Positions 41,134 through 52,255 of a DNA stretch of 64,000 nt are shown in pieces. The stretch's first letter is position 1; the number at the start of each line of letters is the position of its first letter. Source of the stretch: Phaeodactylum tricornutum CCAP 1055/1 (lineage: Eukaryota; Bacillariophyta; Bacillariophyceae; Surirellales; Neidiaceae). A program made the position numbers and the translations under genes. The DNA lies in contig NC_011684.1 in assembly GCF_000150955.2 (NCBI RefSeq), positions 124,001 through 188,000 on the forward strand, read 5' to 3'. Under the pieces are notes generated by a model. It was not told the origin of the DNA. It ran no database searches and was given only the letters and a program-made list of their open reading frames with translations.

Positions 41134-42867
41134 ATGGCATCGTTTGCACAACCTGTATCAGACGAAACCGTTTTTGCCCACTTAACGGACAACATACTCA
41201 ACCTTTCTACGGCACACCCGATTCGTTTCTGTCTTTGCTTCAACGGATATGATAAACTTGGGAGTTTTCTTAGTATCGTTGAGAATGAAATCGAATCCCT
41301 TCGCTATGTGTTACCTCCTACTGAAGACGCAGTGAACCGTCAATCAACTGGTTTACTTATGGCACACCGACAGCTCCTTCGGTATTTCTTCCGTTGGATT
41401 GATACCCAAAGTAACACAAAAGGTGGACCACTTGACAATCTTGATTTGCTCTCTCTTGCCAGAGATGAATTCAATTTGTACCGAATGTTCCCTGGCGACC
41501 ATTTTTCGAGTCTCCCAGAATTTTCATGGCCTCATGCAACTGCACTGGTGACTGCTGATTTTCGTGACGATTCAAAACGAGAAAATCTATACACTGGCAG
41601 TATAGCTGAAGTTTTGGAGGATGACCATTCCCCCAACACCTCTCACCACTTGGCAACCAAAGGTGTGGATCAAGTTATTGAACCTAAGCATGAAGTGCAT
41701 CAGAACGGAATTTCGTTGTACCCAGAGCACCATCTTCCTTCAGTTGCTTTGGTGAAACATCATCTACCAGTTGACTCTGATGAAGTTGTTGTGAGCTGCA
41801 AAATTGTGAACAGCATCACTGTACAAGAATGTTTAGGGAAAGCCCATCAGGACACTGAGCTTACCATTCATTCAGTTTCTTCTACAACAAGTACTCCTGT
41901 TGTGCCTACGAAAAATTTGGTCAATCAAGTTCTTTGTCCCAGTGTTGCAAAGAGTACTTCATGTATTCCTGAAACAAACAAGAGTTCTCTCCTTGTCTCT
42001 GTCATGAAGTGTGCTTTCACCACTGGTCTACTTTGTGTTGCATTTAATTCTGCAAGGGAATCAGGATGCTTTCAGAAGAGACATACCACCATGGTCTACA
42101 ACAGCATTCCTCCTGATCCTGGAGAAACTCAGATGGCAGCTAGAAGCCAAGCTACCATTGATTTCAACAAGTTGGTTGATCCTCCCAGTATGTTTCTCAT
42201 GATGGGTTCTCTATGGCATGATGCCAACCCACACAATAAAATCCGAAATTGTGTGGAGGAGTTACCACCAGAACCAGATCCCAATTTCAGCACTCCCATT
42301 CTCCATGGTTGTTTTGAGAATTGTTCAATCTTGCATCAAGGAAAAGTTCATTTTATTCCTCTCCATGTTTTTGCAAAGTGTGAAACTTTATCTTGCAAGG
42401 CAGACAAAAGGAAAATCATGGAATTGTTTGTTTGCAACAAGAGTCTATTTTTTGATCATCATCTGCTTGCCTCAAAATCTACTGCAGTCATGCAAAAGCT
42501 ATCTAGTTTTTGTGCATTTGAAGCAGCTAACTTTGAAATTGCTATCAAGCCTGCTGCTCCAAATTTCATTGGCTTTTCATATTTGGTCTCTGTTTTGCAT
42601 CTACCTATGCATTATACCCCAGTAACAGCCAGTGACCTTGTTCTACCTGAAGCTCATCCTAGTACACAGGATGGGGAGAGTGTCAATTCTGGTGTACTCT
42701 TGAGCACATCTAGAATGCTGAGCAGAGTGTCCTGTGTTCAAGTTGAAATCATCTTTCATTCTACTACACAGGATGTGGAGATTGTCAATCCCAGTATACT
42801 CTTGAGGGCATCTAGAAGACTCAACAGATGTTCCATGCAAACATTGTCCTGCCATTGGCTTTGCTAG
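41134..42867 (+). CDS. Gag-like protein of element B
   Basis: An open frame of 577 codons. Its first about 130 residues resemble the gag of element A: the order HPIRF, a LLSIFENE-like block, LLMAHRQLLRYFFRW and FNLYRM. After that the two diverge completely. The rest is Ser/Thr-rich and contains a recent-looking short tandem duplication near 42656-42830. No protease or zinc knuckle is obvious. Confidence 0.65.
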   Translation: MASFAQPVSDETVFAHLTDNILNLSTAHPIRFCLCFNGYDKLGSFLSIVENEIESLRYVLPPTEDAVNRQSTGLLMAHRQLLRYFFRWIDTQSNTKGGPLDNLDLLSLARDEFNLYRMFPGDHFSSLPEFSWPHATALVTADFRDDSKRENLYTGSIAEVLEDDHSPNTSHHLATKGVDQVIEPKHEVHQNGISLYPEHHLPSVALVKHHLPVDSDEVVVSCKIVNSITVQECLGKAHQDTELTIHSVSSTTSTPVVPTKNLVNQVLCPSVAKSTSCIPETNKSSLLVSVMKCAFTTGLLCVAFNSARESGCFQKRHTTMVYNSIPPDPGETQMAARSQATIDFNKLVDPPSMFLMMGSLWHDANPHNKIRNCVEELPPEPDPNFSTPILHGCFENCSILHQGKVHFIPLHVFAKCETLSCKADKRKIMELFVCNKSLFFDHHLLASKSTAVMQKLSSFCAFEAANFEIAIKPAAPNFIGFSYLVSVLHLPMHYTPVTASDLVLPEAHPSTQDGESVNSGVLLSTSRMLSRVSCVQVEIIFHSTTQDVEIVNPSILLRASRRLNRCSMQTLSCHWLC

Positions 42868-42895
42868 CAAAAATCTGCAAACCTTTGCCAACCCC

Positions 42896-43825
42896 ATGAT
42901 GATTTGTGACCTAGATTCTTACTTCAAGGCACTTGAAGGTACAGTTCACCCTGCTTACCACTATGCATTCCTTGTAGACCTACTCTGGATGCTCTGGGGA
43001 GCTAGTATTGAGGAACTCTATATGTGTGGCCCCACTATGCTCAATGCCTACATGAGCAATAGTCAACAAGGCAATGTCAGTGGAGTCCAGTCCCTGGGTG
43101 CTCCTAACTATGGGGAGCAACATTTGGTCAGCAAGTTCAAAGGTTTTTTGCTGATGCCTTGGGATCCTGGAGGACCCAAGCCACTTGTGAGGACAACTAG
43201 TATGAAGCCAACTGTTTTGAAGGCAAGTACTAGGCATTCCCCAGCAGCAAAGAAACAGCCTTTTATTGGAACATTGAAAAGCTTGGCAAACTGCTCTTTC
43301 TCTAAAGTATCCCCTGGTCAGCCCAGCATTTTGGATTTATGGAGAGATTACATTGACATAGTGCTTCAAGTCAGTCACACAGCAGTAAGCTTGGAAGCCT
43401 TCCACCTGCACAGTGCTTGCACCACATGCCATGTTTCCATTTCTACAATGAGTGACAAGTTTTGTGATACTGGAGGCATGTCCTGCCTTGGGCAGATTGC
43501 TGAAACCTCTAGTGTTTTGAGATTTCTTCTTGCAACAGACACCTCCAATCACCTTCTCTCAGGAAAGGAAAGTGTTCTCCTGTTTGAAGATGAGGCTTGT
43601 ATTGTTCAGAATCCCTTTGGTATCTTTCTTTCAGACAACACATCTGTTCTCCTGTACCCAGATGAGAGTTGTGATGTTCAGGCTACAGGATGCATTCTTT
43701 GCAAAGAGAAATGTTATGTTACTACATATCATTTTAGTACACAGCCAAGCTTGGACCCCATAGGACAGTTTCAGCTTCCAGACTCAGTGAGGTTGTTGAA
43801 TGATACAAGACAGGCCAATGGGGAG
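42896..43825 (+). other. Second internal region of element B, content unknown
   Basis: About 930 bp, mostly open in one frame, with diverged short tandem duplications (for example 43565-43680). No recognised retroelement enzyme or host domain was found. It may be captured sequence. Confidence 0.35.
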
Positions 43826-43828
43826 TCT

Positions 43829-44548
43829 TGTTACGGAGTACTACCAAAGCACAACCGTAGGACAGATCGCTGTTAGGACAGTGAGTGGTAAACGAAGGTG
43901 GGCGTTGAAACGAACGACCTGCGATACACCTAAGAGACTTAGGGACTGTAAAACTCAACTCGTTGACGACGCTCCCCACGGGTTAGACAGCGGATACGAG
44001 GACCTATGCGTAGAATGCAATTTGGATCAATGAACTTATAAAACAATGAGTGGGTGATTACCTTCTACAAACTAGTCAATCTGTTGTTCAATCCAGTGAA
44101 CAATCCCACAAAATGCCATCGAATCTTTGATCTTCCACAGCTGCCATAATCTCAACAGGCAACCTTTCTTTCACATGTATATATACTTTCGGAACTATAA
44201 GTTCCTTGCACGATACCTATGGTGAGTATAGGATCTTGTTCAATCCCACCATGTGGTTCGTGATACCTCTTTTGTCCCCGCAATCGTATCTCCTATGTTT
44301 CGATTGTATTGCACTGTACCTTGGTCTTGTAAACTGACAAGTAAGGACTAAATACATGCGCCTCCGGAAACATAGCAATCGTACAAATGCACCCTTTATT
44401 GTGAGTCCACGTGGCCACGAAATAAGGCTGACAATATTACTGTGCGCGCCTCCTTAACTCCATGTGCATAGTTTTGATTCACACTTGCGACATCCATGTT
44501 AGGCGAATCATGTCCATGAGACATGTCGCAAGGAGGCATACCGTAACA
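43829..44548 (-). repeat. 3' LTR of element A
   Basis: 720 bp, almost identical to 50796-51515. The last part of the pol frame reads into it. Confidence 0.92.
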
Positions 44549-47500
44549 CTCCCCATCAGCCTGCTTGGTGGTCTTGAAAGTTTTCACCTCACAATTTGAT
44601 GTATCACCTTGCCAGAACAAGAGTGGCTTAAGGACTGGCCATGCCTGTTGAAAACCCCAGTGCTTACTGAGCACATCTGCCACGTTTTCGGCTCCCAAGA
44701 TTTTCTGGAAATCAACAACTCCTGCTGCAATTGCCTCACGAACGCGATGATAAGACAATGCATTATGACGCTTGTTTATGGGCGACTGAGGTTCTGTTGA
44801 GCTAGTAATCACTGACTGGTTGTCACCAAACAAGATTGTCTTTCCTGTCACTGGTACTCCAAGGTAACGGAGGGTAGTACGGATGTCCATGATTTGCTCA
44901 ACTGCAATCCGAGCTGCAACAAACTCAGACCCATAGGTGGCAGTCTCAACAGTAGCCTGACGCTTTGAGAACCATTCAAAGGGAGTCTTGTTGATAAGAT
45001 GGAGGACTCCTGTCACAGAACGACCTGTTACCATGTCATGGTATAGGTTTGCATCAACGTAGCTTGTTAGAGTGACATGCTTTCCAAGTGCCGTTGGTGC
45101 ATCATGAGGAAGAAGTTCTTTGACATCCCCGTATACAGAAGTTGCCCAGTTATGACGCTTGTCCGGTAGTTCTGAGTAGTCGGGCTCATCAGTACGAACC
45201 CGAATAGCACCATTCTTCATCTTTTTGACGTAACCGTACATCCGCTTGAGCCGATCAAGATGTCCTTCACGGGGTGCCACTCGAAATCTTGACATACTCA
45301 TAACAGCAGTGGCTATATCAAATCGACCTAGTGTGATGAGCCATTGCAAGCTCCCAATGAGTGACTGGTACTGCTTTATCCCGTCTTCACTGAGTTCCGA
45401 TGTAGCATCTAGTTCCGGATGATCCCCTTTCTCTAGTGGGGACACATACATCTTGGGCTGTTCACCATACATCCTCTCATACTGCTCCATCATACGTGCA
45501 ATATATTTCTTTGGGTGATATGAAAGAGTGCCGTCCTTGTCTCGCTCAAAAGTACATCCCAAGTGGTATTCAAGAGGACCAACACTTTTGAGCTTGTACT
45601 TGTGTCGCTCCTTGACTTGATCAATGATATCTCCAGGACTGTGAGCTGCAACGGCGATGTCGTCAACCCAGACCGCAATGTACTCGTATACTCTACCATT
45701 GGCTCGTATCCAGACATCCGAGTCGGCCTTACTTGCTGTGAACCCAAGGTCCCGAAGGGTGTCCGCAAATCTCTCATGCCATCGGAGTCCACTGCTCCTA
45801 AGACCATACAGTGCCTTGTTGATAACAAGAATGTGTCCTTCTAGCTCAGCAAATTCCGGACCAGCTACAACAAAGACCTTTTCTTTGGTCTTGGCTTCCA
45901 GGTATGCATTCCCTATGTCTGCTCCCCATAGCTTTAGACTGTTGAGTTCAGCTAGGAATACAACAATACGCAAGCTTCGTAGCGAGACAACTCCAGAATA
46001 CACACTTTCAAGAGGTACAGGAGTAAGATGTCCGCCAGCTACCATCCTGGCCTTGTGCCTTCCATCGTGCTTGACATCATATACTGTATGGATTCGGATC
46101 TTCTTGAACCCTTCTGGTGCATTTGACACATGTTTACCGTGTATAACAGCTTTACCTCTGTCAATGAAGGTGTTATACTCATGGAGCTGAGTCCTTTCAA
46201 TGTTTTCAGCCTCCTGCCATTTGCTATTTCTATTCAACTTATCAATAGCTACCGCCTCCTTGTGGTCACGAGGGATCTGGGACCCAAACTTGAAGACAGG
46301 TGAATGCCTAGTAGAATGGAGTCGAGTTTGGTTAACTAGCCGTTGAAATTTCTTTTCCCTAGTTGCAAGCCGTTTAAACTGTTTCCATCCTGGAGTATCT
46401 AGTAGACCTTGGCGTTTAGCATAGGCAGCACAAGTAACAGGGTCGTCGGCCCGTATGACATCAAGGGGTTCATAGGTAGACTCCCCAGTTTCCCAGTTAA
46501 CAAGAACGTTGTATTTAGAGCCTTTGTAATTCTCATCGTTTGTAGATAGGGGGCCTTGGTGCGCGACGATGTCCTTAAAACGCCATTGTCGATCAGTATC
46601 ATGCAATTCTTTGTCTAGATCAGTTTCAAGTTTATCTAGAATTTCGTTGTAGGCAAGAATTTCATCATACTCGCCATCATTGATTTCGACTAAAAAACGC
46701 ACATCAGAGGACTTGTCGGGATCTAAGATTTTCCTTGTGATACGTGCACGAAAACGCTCCCCATCATCCTGAGTATCGGTTAGGAACGTGCGTCCAATAA
46801 GGTCCTCAGGGGTGAAACCGGGTAGATTCTTTAAGGCATAGGAATTTTTGTTTTCAGTTCTACGCGACTTGACGAAGTTGATAGGCTTAGAATTACTCTC
46901 CCCATCCTGTGGCGTAAGGCGTAGGTTGGTTTCTCCGGATTTCAATGCGGAACGCACACTAGAGCGGTATAAGATCTTGTTGGTGTCGTCTGTGAGGATT
47001 TTGTAAGTGAGAGCATCCCCAACAGATTCAGCAATGCCAACAAAGCGACCGCTCTTTTCGGTACCATCGGAAGGGAAAGATGGATCTTCGATCCGGTAGT
47101 ACACCGGTTCCCAAAAATGAAACTGGAGAAGTACGCTGATATCAGGGGTGCTACCAAGAAGAGTCTCGAGCGGTGTACGATCATGCAAAGATTCATGGGA
47201 CAAATGGTTGAAGACATAGCAGATGTAGGCAATGCACAAGAGCCAAGTGGAATCAGGAGCACCGGTTTTGTTAAGAACGTTATTGGTATTAGCTTCAATA
47301 GTAGCAATACGGCGTTCGGCAAAATTTTGATGTTGATGATGAGGTTCACTTTGCCATTGGTCAATGTTGTAGGCTCGTGTAATATCAGCAACCTTCTTAC
47401 TGATTTCGACTTGGGCTCGATCACTCAGAAGTTTATCCATAGCTCCACGATGGCGAATATTGTCCTCAAGGGCATTGACAAACTCCTTGTCTGTTTTCAT

Positions 47501-48346
47501 GGGATAAATATCGGTGACTAAGGAACGTCTCCCCACAAACAGTTGTGCAAACTTGGCTCCGTTGTCAACAGCAGGTGTGTCTGACCAGATAGTATCCGTT
47601 GCAACAGCCTCGTTGCGCCGATGCACATTTAGAGCCGGGAATCGCGATTTGAAGTGCTTTCGTAGCGGCGCATTGTAGACTTCGCGAGCGTACTGTGTCG
47701 TAGCCATGATGGTTTTTCGGACAGTGTCACCGGATACCCATCCCAAGCAGGGACGTAATGCTTCATAGTCCCGTTCATTGCGTTTGACATTGTGCTTACA
47801 ACACTGGATAATGCAATCAATAGCGTCCTCGCGATCGAGATCGTAGTACGCAATATGGCGGTGGAGGTATTGACCTGTGTTGTCAAATCGTGGTTCAACA
47901 TAGGCATTGCCCGGAAGATCTTGCATTGCATCGTACCAGTCGTTCACCATGTCAACTTCATTGTCTAGAATAGAAGGGTCCCAGTCAATATCGGAAGTCA
48001 ACACAACATGCGGAAGAGATTCGAACTCGCTATCGGTAGGCTGCCGCATATCCATATATGGGAGGCCTTGTCGAACATGAAGAGGAATGATATAATCATC
48101 CAAGGTAACAATCCGCTGTTGTCCTCCAACATTGCGGGACCGGTCTTCGACTGTGTTTCGGTAATGCTCAAGTTGGGCACTGGAGTGGATGGTCTTTCCC
48201 TTGCCAAGATAGGCGTATTGGTGCATAATCACAATGATAGGGCCTTTGTGAGACTCAACAAACCCAGCGGCAGTGACAATATCCAAATCTGACAGGGTAT
48301 GCTCGTTGATACCCGTTATACTAGCAGACCGTCCTGTCTTGTTCAC
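44396..48346 (-). CDS. Pol of element A: integrase, reverse transcriptase, RNase H
   Basis: A long frame of about 1,300 codons. In order it holds an N-terminal protease/linker region, an integrase core with the EPHHQHQNFAERRI block, a long linker, the copia reverse transcriptase (KALYGLRSSGLRWHERF and the VWVDDIAV active-site region), and copia-type RNase H with SYVDANLYHD and GDNQSVITSS. The order integrase before reverse transcriptase assigns it to Ty1/copia. It appears whole by length and domain content. Confidence 0.9.
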   Translation of the reverse strand: MNKTGRSASITGINEHTLSDLDIVTAAGFVESHKGPIIVIMHQYAYLGKGKTIHSSAQLEHYRNTVEDRSRNVGGQQRIVTLDDYIIPLHVRQGLPYMDMRQPTDSEFESLPHVVLTSDIDWDPSILDNEVDMVNDWYDAMQDLPGNAYVEPRFDNTGQYLHRHIAYYDLDREDAIDCIIQCCKHNVKRNERDYEALRPCLGWVSGDTVRKTIMATTQYAREVYNAPLRKHFKSRFPALNVHRRNEAVATDTIWSDTPAVDNGAKFAQLFVGRRSLVTDIYPMKTDKEFVNALEDNIRHRGAMDKLLSDRAQVEISKKVADITRAYNIDQWQSEPHHQHQNFAERRIATIEANTNNVLNKTGAPDSTWLLCIAYICYVFNHLSHESLHDRTPLETLLGSTPDISVLLQFHFWEPVYYRIEDPSFPSDGTEKSGRFVGIAESVGDALTYKILTDDTNKILYRSSVRSALKSGETNLRLTPQDGESNSKPINFVKSRRTENKNSYALKNLPGFTPEDLIGRTFLTDTQDDGERFRARITRKILDPDKSSDVRFLVEINDGEYDEILAYNEILDKLETDLDKELHDTDRQWRFKDIVAHQGPLSTNDENYKGSKYNVLVNWETGESTYEPLDVIRADDPVTCAAYAKRQGLLDTPGWKQFKRLATREKKFQRLVNQTRLHSTRHSPVFKFGSQIPRDHKEAVAIDKLNRNSKWQEAENIERTQLHEYNTFIDRGKAVIHGKHVSNAPEGFKKIRIHTVYDVKHDGRHKARMVAGGHLTPVPLESVYSGVVSLRSLRIVVFLAELNSLKLWGADIGNAYLEAKTKEKVFVVAGPEFAELEGHILVINKALYGLRSSGLRWHERFADTLRDLGFTASKADSDVWIRANGRVYEYIAVWVDDIAVAAHSPGDIIDQVKERHKYKLKSVGPLEYHLGCTFERDKDGTLSYHPKKYIARMMEQYERMYGEQPKMYVSPLEKGDHPELDATSELSEDGIKQYQSLIGSLQWLITLGRFDIATAVMSMSRFRVAPREGHLDRLKRMYGYVKKMKNGAIRVRTDEPDYSELPDKRHNWATSVYGDVKELLPHDAPTALGKHVTLTSYVDANLYHDMVTGRSVTGVLHLINKTPFEWFSKRQATVETATYGSEFVAARIAVEQIMDIRTTLRYLGVPVTGKTILFGDNQSVITSSTEPQSPINKRHNALSYHRVREAIAAGVVDFQKILGAENVADVLSKHWGFQQAWPVLKPLLFWQGDTSNCEVKTFKTTKQADGECYGMPPCDMSHGHDSPNMDVASVNQNYAHGVKEARTVILSALFRGHVDSQ

Positions 48347-48469
48347 AACTTTGACATCACAGCCAGCAAGTCCACCGTTGGCACCTCGATCGACTAGAGC
48401 AGCAGTTTTGTTCTCAACGGAATGACGAGAGACTTGATATTCCAGAACGTTGAGTTGAACAGACTGTTG

Positions 48470-50107
48470 TCAATTGTCCGATGACTGGGTACAATTGATT
48501 GGTGTACGGCGGGATGCAGCAAGAACTTTTCGGATATCGCCGTCTCCCATGTGACTCACACGGTCAGTCAAGTGTGCAAGGAGCTCCGTTGTTTGATCAC
48601 AGTCATAGAATGCTTCAGCTTGCTGGTTGTCTGGTTCGCTACGGTTGAACTCGCCATTATCGTTCGATATCTTGGCGTGGGTATTCGCTTCCAACGCACG
48701 TTGCGAGACATCGCCGGATCGAGTAGGGCCTTTGTCGGGTGCTGACAGGCCTTGGAGAATGGCTTTGGCATCATCTGAAAGCTGATTCCACATCTCGCGA
48801 GGGATATACGGACGCTCTCGATTGGTTGCCGGATCGCGATTACGGTGGCCAGATGGACTGACTTTGCGGTTGTGAGCATTGGCCTCATAGATCACTGCAG
48901 GAGAGAGATCGATATCATAGTCAATTCCATTGTCTTCGGTGAAGTCAGGTTGATCATACGAGAGGTCGGTCAGAAAGGCGCTACGCTTGCTCTTGACATT
49001 ACGAGAATTGGAAAGGTTGTTCCCTTTATCGTATAGAGAAGCAGATGCAAGCAATAGACTCAGGTAACCTTCGTAGTTGAGGGGAGTGCCTCCTTTAGCT
49101 AAGTCTAAAGTAGCGGTGATCTTGACCTGACGGAGTTCAGGGATGTCGTGTACAGCGTTTTCAAGCAAACTGAGGCAAAGCTGTTTAGGCAACTGCTCTG
49201 CCATAGGGACCATATCATTGTAGATACGAAGATGGTTCTTCCAGTGAAGGATGAACCCTTCCGCCGTTCCTGTCCAGGATGTGCCATATTTTGCCGTAGT
49301 GAGGTAGGCCAAAGTGTTGGAGGACCCAATCTTGGCACTGGCAGACTCTGTGTAGTGCTTGACAACCTTACGGAAAACTTCTTGGGCATTGAAGTCAAAA
49401 CTATGTTCGCGAACAAGGTTTTTCCCCATATCAGTCTGAAGTGTATGTTCCAAAGCAGAGTACACAAATTTCTTCTGTTCCTCAAAGAGAGACTTCTCTG
49501 AGGGGTCCGTTGGTGCATAGGATGGGTCAAGTACCTTTTCGACGTTATGGGATACCGCGGTGACCACGAAAGACCGGTAGAAATTGTCCCAGTATCGGTC
49601 ATCCTTAAGGATAGGGTAGTGGGTCTTGTCACGCTTGACTCCTCGCTTGAATTCGTCGACTGCCGATCGAGCTTTCGTGGACGTACTTAACTGGTTGTTC
49701 AGAGAAGGACTGATGGTGGCCGGAACATTAGAGACTTGTCCGAGTGCCGAGCGTCGATATAAAATGAAATCTCCACTTGTCAATGCAACAAGCTCCGAAT
49801 TTTCCAAAGGACTTCCCTTTTGCCGTTCAAGTGATGCCTGCCAACGCAGGAAATGTCGAAGAATCTGTCGGTGCGCCATGAGCAATGGGGTCCACTGAGG
49901 GTCTTCATTTGTGTCAGGACTCGCTGGAGGCACATATCCAAGGGCATCTAGTTCGTTCTCAAAAATACTGAGGAGATCATCAACAGAATTATACCCTTGT
50001 TGTTCGAAACTAAGTCGGATTGGGTGCCCTTGAGGAAGTGAAAATACATTATCCAAAAAATGCGAGTAAGCAGCTCCGCTAGTCATTTGCCTGGTGGCCG
50101 GTACCAT
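48470..50107 (-). CDS. Gag-like protein of element A
   Basis: A frame of 545 codons with LPQGHPIRLSFEQQG, LLSIFENELDALGY and LLMAHRQILRHFLRW near the start, then a helical capsid-like region and a polar C-terminus. Its position between the leader and pol and its match to the gag start of element B support the call. Confidence 0.85.
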   Translation of the reverse strand: MVPATRQMTSGAAYSHFLDNVFSLPQGHPIRLSFEQQGYNSVDDLLSIFENELDALGYVPPASPDTNEDPQWTPLLMAHRQILRHFLRWQASLERQKGSPLENSELVALTSGDFILYRRSALGQVSNVPATISPSLNNQLSTSTKARSAVDEFKRGVKRDKTHYPILKDDRYWDNFYRSFVVTAVSHNVEKVLDPSYAPTDPSEKSLFEEQKKFVYSALEHTLQTDMGKNLVREHSFDFNAQEVFRKVVKHYTESASAKIGSSNTLAYLTTAKYGTSWTGTAEGFILHWKNHLRIYNDMVPMAEQLPKQLCLSLLENAVHDIPELRQVKITATLDLAKGGTPLNYEGYLSLLLASASLYDKGNNLSNSRNVKSKRSAFLTDLSYDQPDFTEDNGIDYDIDLSPAVIYEANAHNRKVSPSGHRNRDPATNRERPYIPREMWNQLSDDAKAILQGLSAPDKGPTRSGDVSQRALEANTHAKISNDNGEFNRSEPDNQQAEAFYDCDQTTELLAHLTDRVSHMGDGDIRKVLAASRRTPINCTQSSDN

Positions 50108-50795
50108 GGTGGGCTGGATAGCCGAATTAATAAAAGGTTTCTTGGGGTTCTCAAAAGAAAATATCTAATTATGGGTTCGGGTCCTTCGCTGTTTTGTTAT
50201 AGCGGACTTCGTTAAATGACCCTACACCAGTGAACGAAGCTAGCACTGGTACACTCACTTCTACCTCCGTAGGCAGTGTCCTCGGGGACTGACGAGGGTT
50301 TGATTAGCCCCCCCGTACTACTTTACGCCGGGTAGTAAGTCCGTCCCAACCGGAATCAGGGTTCAAGTCCTTGAGCCTATTGGTATTTCTACCTCACTCA
50401 ACCAGAATAACCCGTAGTCACGAAACAACTTGTCGACAAACCCTGAAGACTCCAAGGGGTTCTCGACACCAGTGATTCCGAGGAAGTAGGGAGGCCACGA
50501 AAACTTATTGACAAACCCTGAAGCAGTACTAGTGGGTTCTCAATACCAGTTACCGTGAGGAAGTAGGGTAGCAGCTTCCAACCAATGCGTTACACAAGCC
50601 GATAAATACCCCACTTAAGGTGGCACCTCTGATACTTGATGTAACAAACAAAAGATGTCAGCAGTTAGTGACCAAACAATGTACGCCGAGTACGAAGTTC
50701 GGAAACCGTCTTGAGCGAAGACCTCAAGATGTGTTTACCACAAACAACTGTGCAATGGGCAGCAGTGGTTTGACGTGCTGTCAAGACTGTTAATC

Positions 50796-51515
50796 TGTTA
50801 CGGAGTACTACCAAAGCACAACCGTAGGACAGATCGCTGTTAGGACAGTGAGTGGTAAACGAAGGTGGGCGTTGAAACGAACGACCTGCGATACACCTAA
50901 GAGACTTAGGGACTGTAAAACTCAACTCGTTGACGACGCTCCCCACGGGTTAGACAGCGGATACGAGGACCTATGCGTAGAATGCAATTTGGATCAATGA
51001 ACTTATAAAACAATGAGTGGGTGATTACCTTCTACAAACTAGTCAATCTGTTGTTCAATCCAGTGAACAATCCCACAAAATGCCATCAAATCTTTGATCT
51101 TCCACAGCTGCCATAATCTCAACAGGCAACCTTTCTTTCACATGTATATATACTTTCGGAACTATAAGTTCCTTGCACGATACCTATGGTGAGTATAGGA
51201 TCTTGTTCAATCCCACCATGTGGTTCGTGATACCTCTTTTGTCCCCGCAATCGTATCTCCTATGTTTTGATTGTATTGCACTGTACCTTGGTCTTGTAAA
51301 CTGACAAGTAAGGACTAAATACATGCGCCTCCGGAAACATAGCAATCGTACAAATGCACCCTTTATTGTGAGTCCACGTGGCCACGAAATAAGGCTGACA
51401 ATATTACTGTGCGCGCCTCCTTAACTCCATGTGCATAGTTTTGATTCACACTTGCGACATCCATGTTAGGCGAATCATGTCCATGAGACATGTCGCAAGG
51501 AGGCATACCGTAACA
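50796..51515 (-). repeat. 5' LTR of element A
   Basis: 720 bp, starting TGTTACGGAGTACTACC on the plus strand. It is followed by the agtct duplication and then the continuing 3' LTR of element B. Confidence 0.92.
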
Positions 51516-51517
51516 AG

Positions 51518-52255
51518 TCTCACGGTATATACCCGTCCTGTGTGTCTTTGAGACATTTATCTCAAAACAAGTGTGTCACAAGCAGAAATCAAGTGTATAC
51601 ATGTTTACTGCAAGTTGTGTACATGTCAGTGGAATTGACCTTATTATATGCATTCCTATGTAATTATGGCATAGTGAGAAGATACATGGGCAAAGATTTG
51701 CAGTATTCCCTACTTACTTTGAGAAGGCTCTTGGTTAGTATGGAGACTTCAGTTGCACCAAAACTCCAAGGAATCAATTGGATTCAACAGAAAGAGTCAT
51801 TTGGATGGAAACACAAGGGAAACAGATGCAAATTGACAAGACCCAATTTTCATACCATGTGTGTTACAAGAGATACTTACAATTCCTTGATAAGTATGCA
51901 AGAACGGATTTTGCATTATATGGATACTATGGTGAGCATGGAAGATTCAGGTTTAGTTGGTGAAGTTGCCAGGACTGCAGTCAAGTTTGGATATGATCTG
52001 ACAAAAGGCACTAGTTTGTAGAATCTAATCTTCTATCATTGTTTTTTGAGTTCTTTGATCCGTACTGCCTTTGTTGCATAGGTCCTTGTATCCGCTGCCT
52101 AACCCAAGGGGAGCGTCGCCAGCAAGTAGAGTTTTACAGTCCCTAATCCCGCTTAGGTGTATTGCAGGTCGTTTGTAATAACGCCCACAAGTCTTACCAG
52201 ACTCTGTTTCTAACAACGTTTTGTCCCACGGTGTACAGTGGTGTATATCGTGACA
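51518..52255 (+). repeat. 3' LTR of element B
   Basis: 738 bp, matching 39720-40457. Its first bases coincide with the target duplication of element A. Confidence 0.85.

Larger units (their letters stand above)
43829..51515 (-). mobile_element. Young CoDi-type Ty1/copia retrotransposon (A), looks whole
   Basis: The element is 7,687 bp. LTRs of 720 bp (43829-44548 and 50796-51515) begin TGTTACGG and end CCGTAACA, and only about 2 differences were seen between them. The 5-bp duplication agtct flanks it (43824-43828 and 51516-51520). On the minus strand the order is LTR, leader with primer-binding region, gag, pol, polypurine tract (ATGGGGAG) and LTR. It inserted at the boundary of the 3' LTR of element B. 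It appears essentially complete and very recent. The copia class follows from integrase lying before reverse transcriptase. Confidence 0.92.
39720..52255 (+). mobile_element. Gag-only CoDi-like LTR element (B), interrupted by element A
   Basis: LTRs of 738 bp lie at 39720-40457 and 51518-52255, with about 8 differences. They are flanked by the 5-bp duplication tgtgg (39715-39719 and 52256-52260). The internal part runs from 40458 to where A enters, close to the 3' LTR boundary. It has a leader and primer-binding region very like that of element A, a gag-like frame, and a second region of unknown coding content. No integrase, reverse transcriptase or RNase H is present, so it looks non-autonomous. 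A polypurine tract (AATGGGGAG) precedes the 3' LTR. Old relative to A but still young, at about 1% LTR divergence. Confidence 0.82.
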
